From Spirochaetales bacterium (GTDB lineage: Bacteria > Spirochaetota > Spirochaetia > SZUA-6 > JAFGRV01): a stretch of 40,341 nucleotides of DNA. Both the position numbers and the translations under genes were made by a program. The stretch lies in contig JAFGRV010000388.1 of NCBI GenBank assembly GCA_016934975.1, positions 1 through 40,341 of the forward strand. The letters are read 5' to 3'. Under the pieces are notes generated by a model. The model did not search any database. It worked only from the letters and a program-made list of their open reading frames with translations, and was not told the DNA's origin. Position 1 is the stretch's first letter, and each line of letters opens with the position of its first letter. Shown piece by piece: positions 1 to 8,109 of the stretch.

Positions 1-6
1 CCGCCC

Positions 7-1932
7 ATGAACAGTATTGATTTACTGAAACAGCTGAAAAATCCATCTCCCGGGCAACGAGAACAGGCGATGATAAAAATCGGCAACAGCTTCGACACGG
101 AGTTGTTAGCCCCCCTTGCCGGGCTGGCAGGGCCGGATGCACCTGAAATCGAATTGTTGTTCATTAAATATCTGTTGAATTTACCCCCGGAGCTGAGTAT
201 CTCCCATCTATTATCCTTAAGCCGTTCACCACATGAGGCGACGAGAAAGAACGTATTCGCCGCCCTGGATCAAATCGATTGGGAAGAGGATCCGGAATTG
301 ATAAAAAAACTTCTGAGTTTCGATTCCGAACCCCTGGCACTATTTGTTTTAAAAAAACTGGAACCATCCAAAAAGAAAATCTTATTGTCCGTTATCGCCC
401 CGCTTCTCTCATCTCCATCCGAGGCTGTGGCAGAAGCAGCCTTTACCCTCATGGCCGCCTGGAATTTCCCCGCTTCCATCGTTCTCATACTGCCTCTTCT
501 TAAAACAAAAGAGCCCTTCCGGCTGGTATTGGCTATTTCTACCCTCGGGCGTTTATCGGCTTTTACAAAATGGAAGCGTCTCCTCCCCTTTCTTCGTTCC
601 CCTGAACCGGAAGTAAGGCAGGCAGCAGTGCAAAGTATCCGTCTCTGCGGAAGTGCATCAACCTATCCTTTTTTTCTAAAAGCCCTGAAACAGGAAACCG
701 ACACCGGGGTCATGAAGGAACTTATCACCGCATTGACAGGAGTGCAACGTACCCCTGTTATCCGGGAATTGATCCGCCTTGCGGCATTGAATCCCGCGCC
801 CGGCGTGCGCAAGGCCGCCAACTGGGCGGTGAATGAATACCGGGGAAAATTATTACACAAAAGCATAAAAATGATGCTTAATCCGAAGAATGAAACACTC
901 TGCCGCTTTCTTATCACAAAGATCGGCGAACTTCGGTTGACCGAATGCGGGCATCTTGTCGTTGTTTTCCTGAATCCGAAAGCCCCCGGCCCCCTGCAGT
1001 ATGCCGCTCTTGAATCCCTCTGTCTGCTAAAAGACAAAAAATACATCAACCTGCTTAAGCCATTTATAAAAAGCCCGGACGCGATGAAAGCATACCTGGC
1101 AACACTGGCGGCAGCCAATACCGTCTCTACACTGGATGAATGCGGAGAACTCAAAGATATCTTTTTTTCCTCTCTGCCGGAGCAGGAGGTTTTGAAGCAG
1201 ACTGTGCTGGAATTAATGAATGGCACCCTTGCCTGGAATCCGGGAGATCCGGCAATACTTGCTGCATTGAAGGCAAATCTAAATAACCGGGACATGAACA
1301 CACGCTATCTGTCTTTATTTCTTATAAAAAAAACAAAAGACAGGAGTTTCATTCCGCTGTTGACCCAAAAAGCAATCGATGATCCGGACGAGGTTGTCCG
1401 GGATACTGTCGTACAATGTATCGATTCTCTCCTCGAAGGAGATGTGGGATATTATCTCAAAACAATGGCTGTCAATCAGCCGGACCGGGAACAGGAGAGC
1501 ATAACAATGAAGCTGCTCCTCCGTCTTGGCTGGGACCGGAGGAATGCCCTGGAGGCGATTACGTTCTTCGCTCAAAAACGATGGCAGTATTCGAAGGAAC
1601 TCACACCGTTAGCTGTCAAACTCTATCAGATATGCCCCGGGGAAATCGAGGATTTTGTACGGTTGGAACAGGCATTTACCCCCTGGCTCCTTGCCCTGGC
1701 GAGTGCATGGCTTGCGAATATCAATCCCCTGAACTCGGAAAACAATAAAGTGCACTGGCTTACGTTACTCCATAAAAATATTCCCGGACTCCAGGCTCTC
1801 CTGGTCCGGAAAGCAATAGACAATAAAAGCAAATGGGCCGTCGAACCACTACAGCAAAGTCTTGACCGGATCGCGGATCCGGCTGAGGCCGGGCTTACAA
1901 AGGAAGCTGTAAAAACTATTCTCGAACTATGA
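7..1932 (+). CDS. HEAT-repeat protein upstream of pelF, possibly 5'-truncated
   Basis: The product is a 641-residue, largely alpha-helical protein built from degenerate HEAT/PBS-like helical pairs along its whole length, for example around residues 70-100, 195-225 and 450-490. I see no signal peptide or membrane segment, so it is probably a cytoplasmic scaffold. It ends 19 nt before pelF, which implies co-transcription with pelF and pelG. In described Pel clusters this position is often held by PelE, a membrane protein with TPR-like repeats. By position this protein could be a PelE counterpart or a regulator of the synthase, but it is not recognisably homologous. The first ATG is only 6 nt from the window edge, so no ribosome binding site can be judged and the true start may lie upstream. 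The repeat call is fairly secure; the function is not known. Confidence 0.75.
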   Translation: MNSIDLLKQLKNPSPGQREQAMIKIGNSFDTELLAPLAGLAGPDAPEIELLFIKYLLNLPPELSISHLLSLSRSPHEATRKNVFAALDQIDWEEDPELIKKLLSFDSEPLALFVLKKLEPSKKKILLSVIAPLLSSPSEAVAEAAFTLMAAWNFPASIVLILPLLKTKEPFRLVLAISTLGRLSAFTKWKRLLPFLRSPEPEVRQAAVQSIRLCGSASTYPFFLKALKQETDTGVMKELITALTGVQRTPVIRELIRLAALNPAPGVRKAANWAVNEYRGKLLHKSIKMMLNPKNETLCRFLITKIGELRLTECGHLVVVFLNPKAPGPLQYAALESLCLLKDKKYINLLKPFIKSPDAMKAYLATLAAANTVSTLDECGELKDIFFSSLPEQEVLKQTVLELMNGTLAWNPGDPAILAALKANLNNRDMNTRYLSLFLIKKTKDRSFIPLLTQKAIDDPDEVVRDTVVQCIDSLLEGDVGYYLKTMAVNQPDREQESITMKLLLRLGWDRRNALEAITFFAQKRWQYSKELTPLAVKLYQICPGEIEDFVRLEQAFTPWLLALASAWLANINPLNSENNKVHWLTLLHKNIPGLQALLVRKAIDNKSKWAVEPLQQSLDRIADPAEAGLTKEAVKTILEL

Positions 1933-1951
1933 CAGGAGCTATATTTATACT

Positions 1952-3430
1952 ATGACCGATGTTTGTCTGATACTCGAAGGAACCTATCCATATATCGCCG
2001 GAGGCGTTTCCAGCTGGGTGCATCACCTGATTAAAGCACTCCCCCGTCTCCGGTTCAGCTTGCTGACCATTATGCCGGGTACACCGGCATACATAGAACC
2101 CAAATACGAAGTACCGGATAACGTGGTATCCATTCAACCCCTTTTCATTCATCACTACCAGCTATCATCACATAAACGATACGGCAAGTCAAAGCAGGGA
2201 TTCGCATTAATCGAAAAGTTTTACCGGCAGATGGCGAACCGGGATTATTCTCTTTTTCCGCGGTTTTTCCGGGAGGTCCTCGATGCAAAGACAAGAATTG
2301 TCAGCCCCAAACAGCTTTTTTATTCACGGGAAACCTGGAACCTCCTCCTGGAATTATACAAGGGGATGAATATCAAAAGCTCATTTATCGATTTTTTCTG
2401 GACCTGGAGGTTTTCTCATCTCCCCCTTCTCACACTTCTGGACACCCCGATTCCGCCGGCGTCGGTCTATCATACTGTTTGTACGGGGTACGCAGGGCTC
2501 CTCGCGGTACTTGCTCACTTTAAAACAAACAAGCCTTTTTTTATCACCGAACACGGAATTTACACCAATGAACGCCGGATCGAGATTGAACAGTCCGACT
2601 GGATCTATGATCCTCATAAGTCACAGGCCATCATCAATGAGATGACCAATCCATTTAAGGATTTCTGGACAGCCCTCTTCGATCATCTGGGGCGGCTCAC
2701 CTACAAATACAGCACCGAGATTATCACACTTTTCGAGGCCAATCAGAAAATGGAGATCGAGGGAGGGGCACCCACGGATAAAATCAGAATCATCCCAAAT
2801 GGCATCGATGTCAGCCGTTACCAATTAACAGAGCGTAAACGGCAAGACGGGTCACCGGGTCATGTCGGATTCGTGGGGCGGGTGGTGCCGATCAAGGATG
2901 TCAAAACCTTTATCAAGGCATGTAAAATAATTGTCGACAGGTTCACCGATACCAGAATTTCCATCGCCGGCCCAACGGATGAGGATCTCGACTATTTCAA
3001 GGAATGTCAATCCCAGGTGAGGCTCCTCGGTCTTGAGGATTGTATCACCTTTACAGGCAGGGTTGATGTCTTACGTCTCTACCACGAACTGGATGTGGTC
3101 GTACTGACCAGCATCAGCGAAGCCCAGCCTCTTGTTATCCTGGAGGCTAACTGCTGCGGTGTTCCTTGTGTAGCAACAGAGGTCGGTTCCTGCCGGGAGC
3201 TGCTTTACGGCAGAACACCCCGGGATATGCAGCTCGGACAGAGCGGGTATGTGACACCGTTATCGGACCCACAGGCTACCGCCGACGCAGTCATCAACAT
3301 CCTGAGTAATCCCGCCATGTCCCGTCAGATGGGCCTTAACGGGAGGGAGCGGGTAAAAAAGTATTATAATATAGAAGATTTGAATTTTATCTATAATGAA
3401 ATCTATAACAAATATATAGCGGGAGAATGA
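1952..3430 (+). CDS. pelF: PelF-family GT4 glycosyltransferase
   Basis: This 492-aa protein matches PelF closely in layout. It opens with a DVCLILEGTYPY stretch and a GGVSSWVHHLI loop, followed by PDNVV, as in the Pseudomonas protein. The C-terminal GT-B half has GFVGRVVPIKD (about residues 305-316) and an EX7E motif at E390 and E398 (SEAQPLVILE). PelF is the soluble UDP-sugar-dependent polymerase of the Pel exopolysaccharide; it works at the inner membrane with PelD, PelE and PelG. An AGGAG lies about 13 nt before the ATG, a loose spacing. The gene sits between the HEAT-repeat gene and pelG, 3 nt before the latter, so it is clearly part of an operon. No key residue appears to be missing. Confidence 0.95.
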   Translation: MTDVCLILEGTYPYIAGGVSSWVHHLIKALPRLRFSLLTIMPGTPAYIEPKYEVPDNVVSIQPLFIHHYQLSSHKRYGKSKQGFALIEKFYRQMANRDYSLFPRFFREVLDAKTRIVSPKQLFYSRETWNLLLELYKGMNIKSSFIDFFWTWRFSHLPLLTLLDTPIPPASVYHTVCTGYAGLLAVLAHFKTNKPFFITEHGIYTNERRIEIEQSDWIYDPHKSQAIINEMTNPFKDFWTALFDHLGRLTYKYSTEIITLFEANQKMEIEGGAPTDKIRIIPNGIDVSRYQLTERKRQDGSPGHVGFVGRVVPIKDVKTFIKACKIIVDRFTDTRISIAGPTDEDLDYFKECQSQVRLLGLEDCITFTGRVDVLRLYHELDVVVLTSISEAQPLVILEANCCGVPCVATEVGSCRELLYGRTPRDMQLGQSGYVTPLSDPQATADAVINILSNPAMSRQMGLNGRERVKKYYNIEDLNFIYNEIYNKYIAGE

Positions 3431-3433
3431 TGT

Positions 3434-4807
3434 ATGGCAGGTATCGGATTTCGTTTAAAAAAATTACTCGATAGAGATTCCTACACCTCGACCATCCTCG
3501 CCCATATTTATTCGGCCTTTATTTCCTCGGGGCCATGGATTATCAGCGTCCTGGTTATCGTTGTTATGGAAATCATCCAGTACCGGCAAATATCCCTTTA
3601 TGAGGTATATGTTTTCCAGGCGACCGTTGTCTACTGTTACGCCTTCTCTCTCATCGTCATCGGTCTCTTTCAGATGCCTCTGACCAGGTATCTGGCAGAT
3701 ATGCTCTATCAGAAAAAATACGATGAATACCTCCCTACCTACGCGGGAGCTGTCGTCGTTATCGGCGTTCTGCAAGCTGTGATCGGCATCACCTTCTGTT
3801 TTTTTATCAAAGGCTGGAGTCATTTTTACAGCCTCCAAACCTATATGCTCTTTATGGCCATCAGCTTTAACTGGATCGCTCTTATGTTCCTCGGGCTTGC
3901 GAAAAATTATCTGTTTATTACCGCGTCCTTCATCTGCGGAGGAATCGTAAGTTTTACAGCGGGTTATTTTCTCGGAAGATTCCACGGCCTGGAAGGGAAT
4001 TTGATGGGATACACCATGGGGCAGGTGCTGATTTTCCTGATGCTGACCTTCCTCCTTATCAAGGAGTTTGCCCCGGTGAAAAAAATAAATTTTAAGTTTT
4101 TTACATACATGGGGAAATTTCCCCTTCTTCTCTTATGCGGACTTTTCTATAACCTGGGCATCTGGATCGATAAATTCATTATCTGGTCCGGTCCCGAAGG
4201 CGCACCTCTCGGCCATCTCCTTTACTTTGCCCAGGTTTATGATGTTCCCGTATTCATGGCCTATCTGACCATGATTCCGGCGATCGCCTATTTCGTGCTG
4301 GAGGTGGAAACCTCATTCCTCGTCAAATATAATACCTATTATCATGCGATCATCCATAAACACAACCTGGAAACCATCGGGGTGTTAAAAGATGATATAA
4401 TGTTCAATTTAAAAACCGGGATGTGGAGCCTTGTTAAGGTCCAGGGCTTTGTGGCGATCCTCGCCTATCTCGCCGCTCCAATAATCGGAGATCTGGCAGG
4501 TCTCTCCACGACACAAGTAAACATTATGCAGGTGGCCATTTTTGCGGTCTTTTTCCATATCCTGTTTCAGACCATTTCCATTATCATGCTTTATTTTGAA
4601 TTCAGGAAAGAAGCTGCTTTTGTGAATCTTCTTTTTTTACTCGCCAATGCCGCAGGGGCCTTTATGTCCCTGCACCTCGGTCTCTGGAGTTACGGCTACG
4701 GGTACCTGGCTGCTACGATTTTGAGTTTTTTTGTCGCCCTGGGAGTCTTTAACCTGAAGATTAAGAATTTGAACTATTATACCTTCATGCAGCAATCGAT
4801 TGCCTGA
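3434..4807 (+). CDS. pelG: PelG exopolysaccharide transporter (MOP-type membrane protein)
   Basis: This 457-aa polytopic membrane protein begins MAGIGFRLKKLLDRDS and continues with SSGPWIISV, the signature start of PelG. About a dozen hydrophobic segments follow, for example near residues 30-50, 70-95, 105-130, 140-185, 225-250, 275-295 and 335-450. PelG is a MATE/MOP-related inner-membrane protein proposed to move the growing Pel polymer across the membrane in complex with PelF. A GGGAG lies 8 nt before the ATG. The start is 3 nt after the pelF stop codon. No pelB- or pelC-like outer-membrane gene follows, and the next 770 nt are non-coding, so this is the last gene of the operon. Confidence 0.95.
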   Translation: MAGIGFRLKKLLDRDSYTSTILAHIYSAFISSGPWIISVLVIVVMEIIQYRQISLYEVYVFQATVVYCYAFSLIVIGLFQMPLTRYLADMLYQKKYDEYLPTYAGAVVVIGVLQAVIGITFCFFIKGWSHFYSLQTYMLFMAISFNWIALMFLGLAKNYLFITASFICGGIVSFTAGYFLGRFHGLEGNLMGYTMGQVLIFLMLTFLLIKEFAPVKKINFKFFTYMGKFPLLLLCGLFYNLGIWIDKFIIWSGPEGAPLGHLLYFAQVYDVPVFMAYLTMIPAIAYFVLEVETSFLVKYNTYYHAIIHKHNLETIGVLKDDIMFNLKTGMWSLVKVQGFVAILAYLAAPIIGDLAGLSTTQVNIMQVAIFAVFFHILFQTISIIMLYFEFRKEAAFVNLLFLLANAAGAFMSLHLGLWSYGYGYLAATILSFFVALGVFNLKIKNLNYYTFMQQSIA

Positions 4808-5579
4808 TGTCATCCGGCAGGAAAACATGAATATGGTTTCCCCTTTCCCTTTTACTTTATTTTCCCTCCCTCTCTTTTCCTGTTTTCCTTTTCCTGTTTT
4901 CTTGGGTTCCTTATAAGATATTTCCGTTGTAAAAGGGGAATGAAACGCTGAGGTACAGAGGCGCAGAGAGAATGTGAGGTGGATATGGCTCCTTAACAAT
5001 TGTCGTAGTGTAATTAGTTTAAAAGTCATATAAATTTTTCTTTGAGTTCAGGTGTTTTTATGGTACAATAGACTGATAATTAATTAAATTACTGAAGACT
5101 AGCAGGACAGAATATTCCGATTATAGTGAGTATATCATTACGCAGGCTACGCCCGCAACCCAAATAATTAATTTAGGACAAGGTCGCCGTTATAAAAATT
5201 CTTGATTACTTGTGAACCTGCGTTTCGCTATTATTCCACATTTTTTGTTCAAAAAAAGTGGAATAATAGCATAAGAACAAATTTATAAATTAAAGTTTTT
5301 TAAAATAAAAACGTCCACTTCTACCCGGAGAGGCGACAAATTTTCTCATTATATGATAAAGTACTATTTTGACTGTGTTATTTTAAATCCATTTTAAAAG
5401 TATTGTAGTTTATTTATAATAGAAAAAACGTCAAAACACTTAAGCTTTGACCAGAATATTAATGAAGTTTGAAATTTTGAAAAACATTGAATGATTTAAA
5501 GAAAGGCGGTCAAAGCAGTAGTATAGGTCAAATAACTATTTATTCATGATTAGGAATAAATATTAAAATGGAGGTTATT
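4808..5579. other. Long non-coding AT-rich gap after pelG
   Basis: I see no credible gene in these roughly 770 nt. From the 5' side it holds an almost pure pyrimidine tract (about 4837-4903), a GA-rich fragment at 4944-4970 (AACGCTGAGGTACAGAGGCG and following), a pair of complementary 7-mers (ACGCAGG at 5140-5146, CCTGCGT at 5217-5223), a long hairpin at 5227-5270, and a very AT-rich leader before the dockerin gene. No clear terminator follows pelG. Weak sigma-70-like elements such as TTGACC lie in 5360-5540, but none is convincing. Confidence 0.6.
5227..5270. repeat. Near-perfect 21-bp inverted repeat (hairpin)
   Basis: The left arm is 5227-5247 and begins GCTATTATTCCAC. The right arm is 5250-5270 and ends GTGGAATAATAGC. 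The two arms are complementary at 20 of 21 positions with almost no spacer. There is no T-run on either side, so it is not a typical intrinsic terminator. It could be a miniature element, a terminal inverted-repeat remnant or an RNA stem in the leader of the following gene. Confidence 0.7.
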
Positions 5580-6512
5580 ATGTTTAAAAAAGAGTATTTC
5601 TTTGTTTTAGCCCTTATCGGTTTATCTGTTATGTATGTTCTCCTTTCTTTCTTAGTGCTTATTACCCGGGGGAAATGGGGCAGGGCTTTTCATAAAAAAC
5701 TTGCTATCGGAGCTGCAATTGTTACCTTTTGCGCTATCCTTAATACCGGGAACTCAGCTTCCGCGCAAGTGGCAACTGACCCGCCTCCAACCCCGACACC
5801 TGCCTATGGGACTCCTCCTGTAGCGACTCCTGTACCGGATCCCACAGATGCTCTCACACCAACACCAACGCCTTTATACGGAATTGTTGCGGGAAATGTA
5901 TGGTTAGAACCGGCAGCGCAGACTATAAAAGCAAAGGACAACTTTACAACAGAAATCTTTGCAGATGCAGGGACACAGAAACTTGCGGCATATGGACTTA
6001 ATATCACTTACGGAGATCCCATGATAAGTGTAGATATCGATAATGGGTCCAACGGGGTTAGTCCGGGAGCTGACGGTTTTATTTCAGCAGTAAATGCTAC
6101 GGAACCGGGGCTTTTAAGGATAAGTGGTTTTGATGCAACCGGAACAGGACCGGGGAGAAACCTTCATCTTCTTACTATTTTTTGGACAGCCGGACCAGAA
6201 GAAGGAACTGTGAGTATCAATATCGATGTCGATTCACTGGCTGATGCAAACACAGAAACAATTGGAAATCCCTGGGGTGTTGGCGGAACAGTCACAATAA
6301 TCGATGTCACTCTGGGTGATGTTAATAGTGATGACGCAGTTGATATTGTGGACGCCCTCCTTGTTAGTCAGTATTACGTAGGCCTTGACCTCACTAATTT
6401 TGTTAAAGCTGCTGCCGATGTAGATGCATCAGGACAGATTGATATTATTGATGCCCTTTTGATCTCACAAAAATATGTCGGGCTTATTGATAAGTTCCCT
6501 GGAGAAGAATAA
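5580..6512 (+). CDS. Secreted cohesin-like / dockerin type I protein
   Basis: The 310-aa product has an N-terminal hydrophobic segment (about residues 5-27), a second hydrophobic stretch ending in SASAQ that looks like a signal-peptidase site, and a Pro/Thr linker (about 62-98, TPTPTP motifs). A cohesin-like beta domain follows (about 100-250), then a C-terminal dockerin with two calcium loops: DVNSDDAVDIVD and DVDASGQIDIID, each followed by ALL.SQ.YVGL. Dockerins bind cohesins to assemble extracellular complexes; carrying both on one chain suggests self-association or cell-surface assembly. I chose the ATG at 5580 because the GGAGG at 5569-5573 lies inside the alternative longer frame and has ideal spacing to this ATG. 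The gene is monocistronic, with its own terminator. A link to the Pel polymer is only positional. Confidence 0.85.
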   Translation: MFKKEYFFVLALIGLSVMYVLLSFLVLITRGKWGRAFHKKLAIGAAIVTFCAILNTGNSASAQVATDPPPTPTPAYGTPPVATPVPDPTDALTPTPTPLYGIVAGNVWLEPAAQTIKAKDNFTTEIFADAGTQKLAAYGLNITYGDPMISVDIDNGSNGVSPGADGFISAVNATEPGLLRISGFDATGTGPGRNLHLLTIFWTAGPEEGTVSINIDVDSLADANTETIGNPWGVGGTVTIIDVTLGDVNSDDAVDIVDALLVSQYYVGLDLTNFVKAAADVDASGQIDIIDALLISQKYVGLIDKFPGEE

Positions 6513-6516
6513 GTAA

Positions 6517-6549
6517 AAAGCCACCCCCAAAGGAGGTGGCTTTCTTTTG
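6517..6549 (+). terminator. Intrinsic terminator of the dockerin gene
   Basis: AAAGCCACC at 6517-6525 pairs perfectly with GGTGGCTTT at 6535-6543. The loop is C-rich then purine-rich, and the T-rich run TTTCTTTT follows. It starts 4 nt after the stop codon. Confidence 0.9.
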
Positions 6550-6640
6550 ATAATAAAAGCAGAAGTGTTTTATAATTAACAAGATAAGGTCACAGAGGAT
6601 GTTGTATAGATACACATTGATTAATACAAATCCATAAAAT

Positions 6641-7555
6641 TCACACCGGCAGGCTTACAATAAACCTGCTGCCGAGGCCTTTTTCGCTCTCTACACGGAT
6701 GGCCCCATTATGCTTTTCTATGAATTCCTTGCAGAGTATCAGACCTAAACCCGTACCTTTTTCATTTGCAGTGCCTTTTGTTGTATAATGGGCATCGATC
6801 CTGAACAATTTTGATAGATTTTCCTCACTCATCCCTATCCCCGTGTCCGTGACCACAAGTTCGATAGACTCCGTCCCTTTGTGGACAGATATGGTGACCG
6901 CCCCCCCGGGGGTGGTAAATTTGATGGCATTACTCGTTAAATTCCTGATTACCGTGCGGATCATTTCCTGATCCATCCTGATGATAAGATCGTCTTTAAG
7001 TTCCGCAGCCAGAGTAATATTTTTCGCCTCTGCCCCTGGTCCCAGCAGGGCAACTGTTTCATCTATGATGGTTTTGATATTATGTTCTTCCGGCTTGAAT
7101 TGCATGCCCCCGGTCTGAAGACGGGCCCAGTCAAGAAGATTGTTCAACAGTTTAAACAAACTCCCCGAGGCTTCACTGATCTTTTCGACCTGTGCCCTCC
7201 TGTCCTCTTCGCTAATCCTCTCCCAGGTATCCACCAGCAATTCGGAAAAACCCATAATGATGGTGAGGGGATTCTTGAGATCATGAGCGATTATCGAGAA
7301 AAAGGTATCTTTTGTGGCATTCAACTCTTTCAGTTTTTGTTCCGACAGCTTCAGGGCGATATTTGCCGTCAGGGCTTTTTTCTGATACCGGTCCCCGATT
7401 TTAGTGAGCTTTGCCGAGAGATCAAGTAAACTCTGATATTTCCGGTGCAATTCGGCATATTCCTCCCACAATTCCCCGGAGGCGAGTTCTTTTCGGGAGA
7501 GGATATCCGTTCCGTGCTGCAAGGTATCATGTTCATTTTTAAAAATATCTTCCAT
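6641..7555 (-). CDS. Soluble sensor histidine kinase
   Basis: This 304-aa protein has no membrane segments. Residues 25-85 form a coiled coil. HisKA follows with the H-box FSIIAHDLKNPL (H91 as phospho-acceptor), then HATPase_c with the N-box RNLTSNAIKF, the G1 box DTGIGM and the G2 box GTGLGL, ending in GSRFIVSLPV. It is therefore a full catalytic core that autophosphorylates and needs a separate receiver. No response regulator is adjacent; the nearest receiver is within the hybrid kinase-GGDEF protein that starts at 8110 on the other strand. The input signal is not evident, and the coiled coil may bind a partner. No good ribosome binding site precedes the ATG. Confidence 0.92.
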   Translation of the reverse strand: MEDIFKNEHDTLQHGTDILSRKELASGELWEEYAELHRKYQSLLDLSAKLTKIGDRYQKKALTANIALKLSEQKLKELNATKDTFFSIIAHDLKNPLTIIMGFSELLVDTWERISEEDRRAQVEKISEASGSLFKLLNNLLDWARLQTGGMQFKPEEHNIKTIIDETVALLGPGAEAKNITLAAELKDDLIIRMDQEMIRTVIRNLTSNAIKFTTPGGAVTISVHKGTESIELVVTDTGIGMSEENLSKLFRIDAHYTTKGTANEKGTGLGLILCKEFIEKHNGAIRVESEKGLGSRFIVSLPV

Positions 7556-7693
7556 AATGGTACTTTATGTATAATTGATGAGATGTATTATGTCAAGGAG
7601 AAAAGTGTAAGAGTTATTTGCGTTAGAGAGAATGCATTGATATAAAGAAAAGGAATTTTACTACGGATTAAGACTGATTTTAAACGGATTATT

Positions 7694-7817
7694 CCCTATG
7701 TGTCAGGATAGTTATCGGTCTTTATCAAAGATGACAACTATCCTGATACATAGAGCCCTATGTGTCAGGATAGTTATCGGCCTTTATCAAAGATGACAAC
7801 TATCTTGACATATAGGG
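7694..7817. repeat. Tandem duplicated palindromic repeat, 62-bp period
   Basis: Unit 1 arms are 7696-7713 (CTATGTGTCAGGATAGTT) and 7736-7753. Unit 2 arms are 7758-7775 (identical left arm) and 7798-7815. Loops of 22 nt (ATCGGYCTTTATCAAAGATG and AC) differ at one base. Within each unit the arms pair at 17 of 18 or 16 of 18 positions, and every mismatch would be a G-U pair if transcribed. The outer arms (7694-7713 and 7798-7817) can also pair with each other. It resembles a REP/BIME-like dimer. Confidence 0.85.
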
Positions 7818-8066
7818 ATGATTTCCGTATTTATAATACAGCCTTATCGGATGATGAGATTTACGCACTTTCCCTGGAATAGTGATCCCGTATTCCTGCC
7901 GTTTTACGGCAGGGATACCTTGAAATGCTGATTCTCATATTCCTTCCGGAGATTACAGGATGGATGTTATATGGAATGTGCAATGATAAAGGGGAAGAGG
8001 GAGGAATCACAGATCAGCGATGGTGATGTAACAAGAGAAGGCTATGAGGTTTACAGAACAATAAAC

Positions 8067-8095
8067 TTGATTTAATCATGGTTTTTACTTATAGT
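8067..8095 (+). promoter_or_regulatory. Candidate sigma-70 promoter of the kinase-GGDEF operon
   Basis: TTGATT (8067-8072) and TATAGT (8090-8095) are separated by exactly 17 nt. The ATG at 8110 is only 14 nt past the -10 element, so the mRNA would have a very short leader, consistent with no Shine-Dalgarno motif before that ATG. Inference from sequence only. Confidence 0.5.
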
Positions 8096-8109
8096 TTACT
8101 GTACGCCAT

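Larger units (their letters stand above)
7556..8109. other. Divergent intergenic region with repeats
   Basis: These 554 nt separate the divergent kinase genes and hold no convincing gene. They contain a CGGATT-rich segment (7663-7691), the duplicated palindromic repeat at 7694-7817, a short hairpin at 7892-7914 (CCTGCCG, TTTTA loop, CGGCAGG) and a sigma-70-like promoter at 8067-8095 next to the downstream gene. Confidence 0.6.

Noticed and set aside
663-1301. 212-codon open frame antisense to the HEAT-repeat gene
   Set aside because: No domain, no ribosome binding site, and it lies entirely opposite a better-supported gene in the pel operon.
3464-3985. 173-codon open frame antisense to pelG
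   Set aside because: Highly charged translation typical of the reverse of a membrane protein gene.
5568-5579. Dockerin protein starting at 5568
   Set aside because: Those codons contain the GGAGG ribosome binding site for the ATG at 5580.
4808-5579. c-di-GMP riboswitch before the dockerin gene
   Set aside because: I looked for the GEMM core motifs because of the c-di-GMP theme and found no match.
7694-7817. Start of a CRISPR array
   Set aside because: The two units abut with no spacers of varied sequence; both units are almost identical along their full length.
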